Positions 8,539 to 15,282 of a DNA stretch of 64,000 nt are shown piece by piece (position 1 is the first letter of the stretch; each line of letters opens with the position of its first letter). The position numbers and the translations under genes were made by a program. Below the pieces are notes generated by a model, which was given only the letters and a program-made list of their open reading frames with translations, was not told the DNA's origin and did no database searches. The stretch comes from Aeromonas allosaccharophila (lineage in GTDB: Bacteria; Pseudomonadota; Gammaproteobacteria; Enterobacterales; Aeromonadaceae): positions 143,879 through 207,878 of the forward strand of contig NZ_CDBR01000053.1 in assembly GCF_000819685.1 (NCBI RefSeq), in the 5' to 3' direction.

Positions 8539-9021
8539 ATGCTCAAATCCACAATGCTGGCACTCTCGCTGGCCAGCTTGCCAGCGGTTGCTGACGTCAC
8601 TCTGTCGCTGGAACTGCCCCGCCACGAAGGCAGCCAATACCGTCCTTATGTTGCGGTCTGGGTTGAAAACCCCCAGCAACAGGCGGTGGCAACCATCGCC
8701 GTCTGGCGCAAAGAGGCGGACTGGCTCAAGGATATGCGGCGCTGGTGGCGCAAGAGTGGTCGTTATGAGAACGACCTGCCGGATGGCGTCTCCGGTGCGA
8801 CTCGTAAACCGGGCGTGCACCAGCTGCACTGGGATGGCCGTGACCATCAGGGGAATGCCCTGCCGTCGGGACGCTACACCCTGCATATCGAAGCCGTGCG
8901 CGAACATGGCAGCCGTTCTCTGGTCAGCCAATCCATTGAGCTTGGCCAAACAGCCAGCTATCACCTGAAACCGGTCGCCGAACTGGGCCCGATCACCATA
9001 CATACCGGAGTTAAATCATGA
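8539..9021 (+). CDS. DUF2271 periplasmic protein (FpvH-like position)
   Basis: This is a 160-residue protein with a short signal peptide (ending about ASLPAVA) and a DUF2271 domain. The characteristic KEADWLKDMRRWWRKSG segment lies near residues 55-75, and LHWDGRDHQGNALPSGRYTLHIEA is a FlgD-like beta hairpin motif. CGGAG precedes the ATG. It begins 12 bases after the PepSY gene and overlaps the next gene by ATGA. DUF2271 proteins commonly travel with PepSY-TM reductases. The likely role is periplasmic help in iron release; this is inference. Confidence 0.85.
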   Translation: MLKSTMLALSLASLPAVADVTLSLELPRHEGSQYRPYVAVWVENPQQQAVATIAVWRKEADWLKDMRRWWRKSGRYENDLPDGVSGATRKPGVHQLHWDGRDHQGNALPSGRYTLHIEAVREHGSRSLVSQSIELGQTASYHLKPVAELGPITIHTGVKS

Positions 9022-9827
9022 CCAAATATTCTGCTGGCTGGGGGCTGCTCGCCCTGTTCGCCACCTGTGCGGCCGCTCATCCGGTCTGGATGTTGCCGAG
9101 CGAGTTCAACGTCTCGAGCGACAAGGATCACTGGATCACCGTGGATGGTACCGCCTCCCACGGGGTCTTCAGTTTTGACAAGCCGATCGGGCTGGACAAT
9201 GTCACCGTCTATGACCCGGCAGGCAACCCCGGCCGAACCGGTCCTTATTACAAGGGACAGCGCCGCAGCGTGTTCGATCTGGCCGTGAATGAAGTGGGCA
9301 CTTACAAGATCGAGCTGCGCAATCCGCCTCGCTATGTCACCACCTACACCATTGGCAAGCGCAATACCGAACGCCGGATCATGGCGAACAAGCAGGAGGC
9401 GGCCGCTCAGGTGCCCGCCAAGGCGCAAGGGGTGACCACCTATGCCATGCAAAATGTCAGCGCCTTCTATGTCACCCGTAACACCCCTAGCGATACCGTG
9501 CTCAAGAGCACGGGTCAGGGACTGGAGCTGCAACCCTTGACCCACCCCAGTGATGTGGTGGTGGGTGAAGCGGCCCGTTTTCGTCTGACGTTTGAGGGTC
9601 AGCCGTTGGCCGATCGCAAGGTGGAAGTGGTGGGGCACGGTACTCAGTGGCGCGATGGACGCCAGCAGCAGGAGCTGGTCAGCGACAAGGATGGTGTGGT
9701 GACGGTGACCCCGACCCAGACCGGCCCGCACCTGCTCTCTGCCAACATTGAGCAGGCCAGCCAATCGCCGATGGCTGACAAGGTTGCGATCAATTATCTG
9801 CTGACCTTCGAGGTATTGCCGCAATGA
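9018..9827 (+). CDS. DUF4198 periplasmic protein
   Basis: This is a 269-residue exported protein. The signal peptide ends near ATCAAA and the mature part begins HPVWMLPSEFNVSSDKDHWITVDG, the usual opening of DUF4198 proteins. That family is beta-rich, periplasmic and often found beside nickel, cobalt or iron transporters. C-terminal segments look like Ig-like beta domains (LTFEGQPLADRKVEVV and DGVVTVTPTQTGPHLL). The N-terminal histidine of the mature chain could bind metal. Both ends overlap neighbours by ATGA, so it is co-translated with the island. Function is inferred from context. Confidence 0.83.
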   Translation: MTKYSAGWGLLALFATCAAAHPVWMLPSEFNVSSDKDHWITVDGTASHGVFSFDKPIGLDNVTVYDPAGNPGRTGPYYKGQRRSVFDLAVNEVGTYKIELRNPPRYVTTYTIGKRNTERRIMANKQEAAAQVPAKAQGVTTYAMQNVSAFYVTRNTPSDTVLKSTGQGLELQPLTHPSDVVVGEAARFRLTFEGQPLADRKVEVVGHGTQWRDGRQQQELVSDKDGVVTVTPTQTGPHLLSANIEQASQSPMADKVAINYLLTFEVLPQ

Positions 9828-10132
9828 TCCTGTGTAACAAGTGGCTGCCTGCCCTGGCCTTGCTGATGCCGCTGGCTGTACAAGCTCACTATCCGGTGAT
9901 GGATTGTGGCCGTGAGGGTAACGAACTGGTCTGCAAGGTGGGCTACAGCGACGGTACCCTGGCGAGCGGTGCCGAGGTCGTCATGTATAGCTATGACGAT
10001 GAGGTGCTGCTCACCGTCAAGGCCAATGGCCGTTCGGAAGCGCGTTTCACCGAGCCGGAGGGGGAGTTTTATATCCGCTTCGATGCCGGACATGAAGAAC
10101 CCGCTGAATTTGACTATGCAGAGCTGCTCTGA
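9824..10132 (+). CDS. Small periplasmic protein of the iron island
   Basis: This is a 102-residue exported protein with signal peptide (MILCNKWLPALALLMPLAVQA) and mature start HYPVMDCGREGNELVC. It has two cysteines, probably a disulphide, and a beta-sandwich pattern (DGTLASGAEVVMYSYDDEVLLTVKANGRSEARF) like the carboxypeptidase-regulatory or DUF4198-related fold. As with its neighbour, the mature N-terminus starts with histidine. It overlaps the DUF4198 gene by ATGA and ends two bases before the next start. I know no named function; it may supply metal or receptor contact. Confidence 0.72.
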   Translation: MILCNKWLPALALLMPLAVQAHYPVMDCGREGNELVCKVGYSDGTLASGAEVVMYSYDDEVLLTVKANGRSEARFTEPEGEFYIRFDAGHEEPAEFDYAELL

Positions 10133-10133
10133 G

Positions 10134-10586
10134 ATGAGCGGCTGCCGTGTGCGCGTCGTGCCGGATGATGGCCGCAATGAGAATCGCTGGGTGGCACTGT
10201 TCACCACCGCCGTCTTGTTGTGCGGGGTGGTGGGGATCTATTTGCGTCAGGCGCCAGATACGCCTGTGGCACAAACGCCTGATCTCACCCCGGCTGGCCG
10301 TCAGCAGCTGACCGAGCTGGTTATCGCCCTCGATGAGGCCGGCTTTATGGCCAGTGACGGCTACTGGCCCGCGCTGGCCGCCATGGAGCAAGCCCTGATC
10401 CCCCCTTTTAGCGAGGGGGGTTGGCAAGAGCTGGCCAATGGCTGCTGGCTGGGGCCACGAGTGGGCCAACCCGATGCGCGCTGGCTTGTCTCGTTGCCTG
10501 CTAATGCCATTTTTCTCGATGGCGAAGAGGCATCCGGCATCCCTGACTGCACTACACCTCTCCACTGGATTTTGATGACACCATGA
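10134..10586 (+). CDS. Single-TM protein resembling DUF6162 (FpvK-like position)
   Basis: This is a 150-residue protein with a cytoplasmic N-terminus (MSGCRVRVVPDDGRNENR), one transmembrane helix (WVALFTTAVLLCGVVGIYL, about 19-37) and a periplasmic domain ending CTTPLHWILMTP. It resembles the DUF6162 family found next to TroA-type ABC transporters. The start is two bases after the previous stop with no strong ribosome binding site, so translation probably depends on coupling. The end overlaps the binding-protein gene by ATGA. Confidence 0.72.
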   Translation: MSGCRVRVVPDDGRNENRWVALFTTAVLLCGVVGIYLRQAPDTPVAQTPDLTPAGRQQLTELVIALDEAGFMASDGYWPALAAMEQALIPPFSEGGWQELANGCWLGPRVGQPDARWLVSLPANAIFLDGEEASGIPDCTTPLHWILMTP

Positions 10587-11458
10587 TGCGTATTTTTCTG
10601 GGCCTGAGCCTGCTGCTGGCCCCTCTTGTTGCATGGAGCAAGCCGTTGACCGTGGGGATCACCCTGCACCCTTATTACAGCTATGTGCACCATATCGTGG
10701 GCGATCGTGCCAAGGTGGTGCCGCTGATCGAGAGCGGCTTCAACCCCCATAGCTATGAACTGCAACCGAGCGATCTCAAGCGCTTGAGCAGCATGGATGC
10801 ACTGGTGCTCAACGGCATCGGCCATGACGAGTTTGCGGTGCATGCCCTCGAGGGGCTTGCGCTGCCCAAGCTGACCCGGATTTACGCCAATGCCGACTTG
10901 CCGCTGCTCGCCACCAGCAAGGGGAGCTACAACCCCCATACCTTTGTGGCCATCGATGCCGCGGTGCGTCAGGTCTATACCATTGCCCGCGAGCTGGGAC
11001 GACTTGATCCGGCCAACCGTGACTATTTTCAGCAAAATGCCCTGACCTATGCCCGCAGCCTGCGAGCCATCAAGAACCGCTACCGGGCCGAGTTGTTGAC
11101 GCTGGATCTGGCCAGTGTGCGCATCGCCAGTACCCATAATGCTTACGGCTATCTGCTGCAAGAGTTTGGCATCGGCATCGACACCGTCATTGAACCGGCC
11201 CACGGGGTTGAGCCCAATGCGACCCAGTTGCAGCAGACCATTGAGCGGATCAAGGCGGCCAATATTCAGGTGCTGTTTACCGAGCTGGATATGGATAACC
11301 GCTACGTGGAGCTGATCCAGAACGCCACCGGGATCCGGATTTACCACTTCTCCCACATGACGTTTGGTGACTATGACCCCGATCTGGTGAGCCGCGAGAT
11401 GGATCACAACCTCAAGACCCTGGTCAAGGCGCTGTCACTGGCGGCGCAGGCAAGCTGA
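10583..11458 (+). CDS. Metal ABC transporter substrate-binding protein (TroA/ZnuA family, FpvC-like)
   Basis: This is a 291-residue periplasmic metal-binding protein with signal peptide (about 1-19, AWSK). Family metal ligands appear intact: His56 in NPHSYE, His119 in NPHTFV, His185 in STHNAYGYL and an acidic ligand in TELDMDNR. There is no histidine-rich loop like that of ZnuA, which argues against a dedicated zinc protein. It is the first of four genes forming an ABC importer (binding protein, ATPase, permease, second binding protein), as in fpvCDEF. Iron released from a ferric siderophore is the best guess for the substrate. Confidence 0.88.
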   Translation: MMRIFLGLSLLLAPLVAWSKPLTVGITLHPYYSYVHHIVGDRAKVVPLIESGFNPHSYELQPSDLKRLSSMDALVLNGIGHDEFAVHALEGLALPKLTRIYANADLPLLATSKGSYNPHTFVAIDAAVRQVYTIARELGRLDPANRDYFQQNALTYARSLRAIKNRYRAELLTLDLASVRIASTHNAYGYLLQEFGIGIDTVIEPAHGVEPNATQLQQTIERIKAANIQVLFTELDMDNRYVELIQNATGIRIYHFSHMTFGDYDPDLVSREMDHNLKTLVKALSLAAQAS

Positions 11459-12141
11459 TGGGGCCGTCAATCCTGCTGCAAGGGCTTGCCTTGTCGCTCA
11501 ATCGGGTGAGCATACTCCAGCCCATCGATGGCACCTTCGCGGCGGGCAAGCTGCATGCCATCGTCGGCCCCAACGGCGCAGGCAAATCCTCCTTGCTCAA
11601 GTGCGTGCTGGGTCTGCGACACCATAGCGGCGACGTGTTTCGGGAGTGGGCGGGGGCGCCGGGTCCGGTGGCCTATGTGCCACAGCAGAGCCAGTTTGAG
11701 CCATCCCTGCCCATCACCATCAACGAATTCCTGCTGGCGACGTTCTCGCGCCGCCCCCTGTGGTTGCCGATGAAGTCGGCGGCGAAAGTGCGGATCGATC
11801 AGCTGTTGGCGCAAGTCGGGCTGACCGGTAAGGGGCATTTGCGCCTTGGTCAGCTGTCTGGGGGGGAACGCCAGCGCTTGCTGCTGGCACAAGGGCTGGA
11901 TCAGGGGAGTAAACTCTGGTGTCTGGATGAGCCCATGACCGGGCTGGATCAAGAGGGACAAGAGATGGTTAACCGCTTGCTGCTGCAACTGCGCAGGCAA
12001 GGGGCCACCTTGCTGGTGGTGCACCATGACATGGCCTGGGTGAAGCGTTATGCCGACCGGGTGTGGGTGATTGATGGCGGGCTGGCGGCGGTCGGCACCC
12101 CGGATGAGGTGTTTGCCGACGACCAACTGGAGGTGGCGTGA
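11458..12141 (+). CDS. Metal ABC transporter ATP-binding protein (FpvD-like)
   Basis: This is a 227-residue ABC ATPase with Walker A GPNGAGKS (about residues 37-44), signature LSGGERQR (about 136-143) and Walker B LWCLDEP (about 157-163), followed by the H-loop in VVHHD. It energises import through the permease encoded directly after it. Start and stop overlap both neighbours (TGATG arrangements). The family is that of ZnuC/MntA-type metal importers. Confidence 0.92.
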   Translation: MGPSILLQGLALSLNRVSILQPIDGTFAAGKLHAIVGPNGAGKSSLLKCVLGLRHHSGDVFREWAGAPGPVAYVPQQSQFEPSLPITINEFLLATFSRRPLWLPMKSAAKVRIDQLLAQVGLTGKGHLRLGQLSGGERQRLLLAQGLDQGSKLWCLDEPMTGLDQEGQEMVNRLLLQLRRQGATLLVVHHDMAWVKRYADRVWVIDGGLAAVGTPDEVFADDQLEVA

Positions 12142-13019
12142 TGGAGAGTCTGCGTCAATGGGTATTCTCCCTCTTTGAAAGCGGCTATTTGCCCGAGATG
12201 TTCCAGTACGCCTTCCTGACCAATGCCCTGGTAGCGGCCCTCTTGATGGGGCCATTGCTCGGGGCGTTGGGCCCGCTGGTGGTGGTCAAGCGGCTGGCAT
12301 TTTTCTCCGAAGCGGTCGGCCACGGTGCCCTGACCGGTGTGGCACTCGGGATCTTGCTGGGGGAGCCCGCCACGGCGCCGCTGGTGGCGCTGTTTTGTTT
12401 TTGCATCCTATTTGCCCTGCTGCTCCACTGGGTCAAGAGCCGCACCCAGATCCCTTATGATGCGTTGGTGGGCGTGTTCCTCTCGTTTGCCATCGCGTTG
12501 GGGGCCGCCTTGCTGCTTTATGTAGCCAAGCGGGTCAACGTACATATCCTGGAAAACGTGCTGTTTGGCTCGATCCTGACGGTCAAGGATCTCGACCTGC
12601 TGGTGCTGCTGATCATTGCCATTCCTGCACTGCTGATGTTGCTGCGCGGAACCAATACCGCCCTGCTGGCGAGTCTGGCGCCGGAGTTGGCGCGCAGCCG
12701 CGGGGTGGCGGTGCGTCTCTATGACTATCTGTTCGTGTTGTTGATTGCCCTGATGACGGTCGCCTCGGTCAAGGTGATTGGGGCCATTCTGGTGGGGGCG
12801 CTGCTGCTTATCCCCGCAACGGCGGCCCGACTGGTGAGTCGCAGTGGTGCCCAGTTTTTCTGGCTCTCGGTGCTGTTTTCAACCCTCAGCTGCTTCCTCG
12901 GCATTCTGGTGCCGATGGCGGGCGCCCTGCCACTGCCTTCCGGGGCGGCCATCGTGATGTTTGCCTCGCTCTTTTTTGTACTTGCGCTCGGTTACCGTCG
13001 CTGGAGAACCATTGAATGA
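12141..13019 (+). CDS. Metal ABC transporter permease (ZnuB/MntB family, FpvE-like)
   Basis: This is a 292-residue inner-membrane permease with about eight or nine hydrophobic helices and the family pattern ALLMGPLLGALGPLVVVKRLAFF followed by GHGALTGVALG. I chose the ATG at 12141, seven bases after GGAGG, rather than the GTG one codon earlier. It overlaps the ATPase stop and the next start. With the ATPase it forms the channel that takes the metal delivered by the binding proteins. Confidence 0.92.
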   Translation: MESLRQWVFSLFESGYLPEMFQYAFLTNALVAALLMGPLLGALGPLVVVKRLAFFSEAVGHGALTGVALGILLGEPATAPLVALFCFCILFALLLHWVKSRTQIPYDALVGVFLSFAIALGAALLLYVAKRVNVHILENVLFGSILTVKDLDLLVLLIIAIPALLMLLRGTNTALLASLAPELARSRGVAVRLYDYLFVLLIALMTVASVKVIGAILVGALLLIPATAARLVSRSGAQFFWLSVLFSTLSCFLGILVPMAGALPLPSGAAIVMFASLFFVLALGYRRWRTIE

Positions 13020-13792
13020 GATCCTTTGTTTGTTTGCTGCTCGGCCTGCTGGCGTTGCCGTTGTGGGCCGCGCCGACCGTGGTCAGTACCGTGCCGGTGT
13101 TGCACGCCATCAACCTTTCGCTGTTGGCCGACACCGGTATCGTCGCCCGTTATCTGCCGCCCGCCAGATTGCCGCTAAACCGGATCCCCGGTTGGCTGAG
13201 CAAGGTGGACGTGGCCACCCTGGGACCGGCCGATGCCCTGCTGACGATGGAGTCGTTGCAGCCGGAGCTGGCGATTTATCCCCTGTTGCGCCAGCGCCAG
13301 ATCCGGGTCGTGCCCATTGATGTCGCGCGGGAGCTGGCGCCAGCAGGCGCCAAAGTGACCCTGCGAGCGGACGGGGAGGGGGACTACTTCTGGCTCGATT
13401 TTGGCAATCTGACCCTGATGGGCAATGTGGCCGCGCGGGATCTGGCCCGTATGTGGCCAGCCCAGAGCGCGCAGATTGAACGTAATCGCCAGCGACTGCT
13501 GCGGGCGGTGCAGGGCAGTGCCATGGCGTTTGACGATGTGCTGCTGGCGCACAATGTGGCCAGTCTGGCGGTGGCAGATCAACGGCTGATGCCACTGGCG
13601 CAGGCGCTCGGTCTGCCATTGGTGCCGCAACAGCAGGCCGATCTGGTGCTGACCAGTCGTCCGCTCAAAGGACGTTCCCGTGGCATCTGGCAGCCGGACC
13701 CCTTGCTGCGGCTGGGAGATCAGCCGATCGAAGTCTGGCTGATGCAAAATCAACAGGCCCTGGTTCGCCAGCTCGCGCCAACAGCCGATTGA
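13016..13792 (+). CDS. Second, ligand-poor TroA-like binding protein (FpvF-like)
   Basis: This is a 258-residue exported protein with signal peptide (about 1-18, PLWAA) and a TroA-like outline: TVVSTVPVLHAINLSLL, then LGPADALLTMESLQPEL. It is shorter than a normal metal-binding protein. The PHxYE histidine is replaced (PARLPLNRIPG), and I can place only one ligand-like histidine (LLAHNVASLAVADQ). It therefore probably does not bind bare metal in the classical way. In the Pseudomonas Fpv system a second binding protein, FpvF, works with FpvC. A similar role holding the siderophore fits here but is inference. Confidence 0.72.
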   Translation: MRSFVCLLLGLLALPLWAAPTVVSTVPVLHAINLSLLADTGIVARYLPPARLPLNRIPGWLSKVDVATLGPADALLTMESLQPELAIYPLLRQRQIRVVPIDVARELAPAGAKVTLRADGEGDYFWLDFGNLTLMGNVAARDLARMWPAQSAQIERNRQRLLRAVQGSAMAFDDVLLAHNVASLAVADQRLMPLAQALGLPLVPQQQADLVLTSRPLKGRSRGIWQPDPLLRLGDQPIEVWLMQNQQALVRQLAPTAD

Positions 13793-13805
13793 TGCGGGAA
13801 TGTGA

Positions 13806-14783
13806 ATGCTGGACCTGATCGAAATAAAAATATTCTGCGCCGTGGTTGAGTGCGGCAGTCTTACCGCTGCCGCCGATCAACTCGGTTTCCCGAAATCGAC
13901 CATGAGCCGTCGTCTCGCCCAGCTGGAGCTGCGGGTTGGTCAGCCGTTATTGCGTCGTCAGAGCAATCGACTGCAGCTGACGGAAGCGGGCCGATTGTTT
14001 GAATCCTATGCCCGGCAGATGCTGCGACTCTCGCAGCAAGGGCTGCAGGTGATGGAGGATCTGCGGGAAGAGGTGAGCGGGGAGTTGCAGGTACGCTGTC
14101 ACCCCGTCTGCGCCGAGACATGGTTTGTGGAAGCGCTTGAGTCGTTTCTGGAGCACTATCCCGGGGCCAGGATCAGTCTGAAAACCGACGAGCAACTCTC
14201 TCCAAACAGTGCTGTTCAGGGTGAAATCTGGTGCTGGTTCGGGGCGGATCCCGAGTGTGGTTTGCGTTACGAGCCGCTGGTGCAACTGCCCGCCTCTCTC
14301 TATGCCAGCCCGGACTATCTGGCAGGACAACAGCCGATACAACACCCTAGAGATGTGAGCACCCATGACTGGATTGGTGGGGGCGCGACGATCAACGACG
14401 GGGTGCTGTTACGGCATCGACAGGAGGGGGAGTATCTGTGCCAGCCTACGCCCTCCCGCTTGCTGTTTGATGATGTGGGGATGCAGATCAGCGCGATGCG
14501 ACGTGGCCGGGGCATCGGTATTTTACCGGATACCCGTGTCCGGGCCCTGAACCGGGCCCATCCGGACAGCTTGATCCCCTGTTTGCCGGGTTGGCAAGTG
14601 GTGCCATGGCAGGTGGGATTGCTCTATCCTTATGGGCGGCAGCCGCGCAAGGTCAGTGCATTACTGGCTCATATTCGCAGTGCGCTCCCACCCTCCTGGC
14701 GCGGGTGCAAGCTGGACAAGCTGCCGACAAGATGTGAACATGGCGCCCTTTATCGAGAGAGAGACTTGGCCAATGAGCTATGA
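13806..14783 (+). CDS. LysR-family transcriptional regulator
   Basis: This is a 325-residue LysR-type regulator with an N-terminal winged helix-turn-helix (about 3-62, LTAAADQLGFPKSTMSRRLAQLE) and an effector-binding domain behind it. It starts 13 bases after the FpvF-like stop, so it may be read with the iron island, though LysR proteins near metabolic genes often act elsewhere. Its last 11 bases overlap the DUF2750 gene start. Target and effector are unknown. Confidence 0.9.
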   Translation: MLDLIEIKIFCAVVECGSLTAAADQLGFPKSTMSRRLAQLELRVGQPLLRRQSNRLQLTEAGRLFESYARQMLRLSQQGLQVMEDLREEVSGELQVRCHPVCAETWFVEALESFLEHYPGARISLKTDEQLSPNSAVQGEIWCWFGADPECGLRYEPLVQLPASLYASPDYLAGQQPIQHPRDVSTHDWIGGGATINDGVLLRHRQEGEYLCQPTPSRLLFDDVGMQISAMRRGRGIGILPDTRVRALNRAHPDSLIPCLPGWQVVPWQVGLLYPYGRQPRKVSALLAHIRSALPPSWRGCKLDKLPTRCEHGALYRERDLANEL

Positions 14784-15165
14784 ACTGAGCGACACCGAGC
14801 GCAATGCCGCGCTGCAACTGAACGCTGATTACCGTTACGAACACTTCATCAGCAAGCTGGTCGAGCATGAAGAGCTGTTTGTTCTGACTGACGAGCATGG
14901 CGTCATGATGCTGACCACCGATGATGAAGATTGCATCCCGGTATGGCCGCACCCGGAGTACGCCAAAGCATGGGCCGAAGGTGAGTGGGCCGATTGCAAG
15001 CCGCAGTCCATCACCCTCAAGGTATGGCTGGAGCGCTGGGTTGACGGTATGGAGCAGGACGAGCTGTGTGTTGCCGTGTTCCCGACCCCGGATCAGGAAG
15101 GCATCGTGCTGGAGCCGGCCGACGTGGCTGACGCCATTGCCGAGAAGCAGGCCAAGCGCGGCTAA
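14773..15165 (+). CDS. DUF2750 domain protein
   Basis: This is a 130-residue cytoplasmic protein that matches the DUF2750 pattern: ELFVLTDEHGVMMLTTDDEDCIPVWPHPEYAKAW split by acidic residues, then an SITLKVWLERWVDGM segment and a C-terminal VFPTPDQEGIVL strand. The family is common in gammaproteobacteria and has no known function. The ATG lies inside the 3' end of the LysR gene, after GAGAGAGA, so the two are coupled. A strong terminator follows. Confidence 0.82.
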   Translation: MSYELSDTERNAALQLNADYRYEHFISKLVEHEELFVLTDEHGVMMLTTDDEDCIPVWPHPEYAKAWAEGEWADCKPQSITLKVWLERWVDGMEQDELCVAVFPTPDQEGIVLEPADVADAIAEKQAKRG

Positions 15166-15204
15166 TTGCCTCGTTTACTTGCAAGCAACCCGGTTGCAAA
15201 ACAA

Positions 15205-15236
15205 GACCCCGCCACTGTGCGGGGTCTGTCGTTTTT
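15205..15236. terminator. Bidirectional terminator between DUF2750 and yejA
   Basis: GACCCCGC (15205-15212) pairs with GCGGGGTC (15219-15226). On the plus strand it is followed by TGTCGTTTTT. On the minus strand it is followed by TTGTTTTGC, so it can serve both convergent genes. Confidence 0.82.
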
Positions 15237-15238
15237 GG

Positions 15239-15278
15239 GGCGGCCCTCCTGTGCTCGCTGGAGCAGAGGAGGGCCGCC
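15239..15278. repeat. Very long perfect-loop hairpin next to the yejA terminator
   Basis: Two 18-base arms (15239-15256 and 15261-15278) pair at 17 of 18 positions around a GCTG loop, with a single G-G mismatch. It lies between the yejA stop and the bidirectional terminator. Neither side has a U-tract, so it is not itself an ordinary intrinsic terminator. It may protect the 3' end of the yejA mRNA. Confidence 0.9.
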
Positions 15279-15282
15279 AAAA

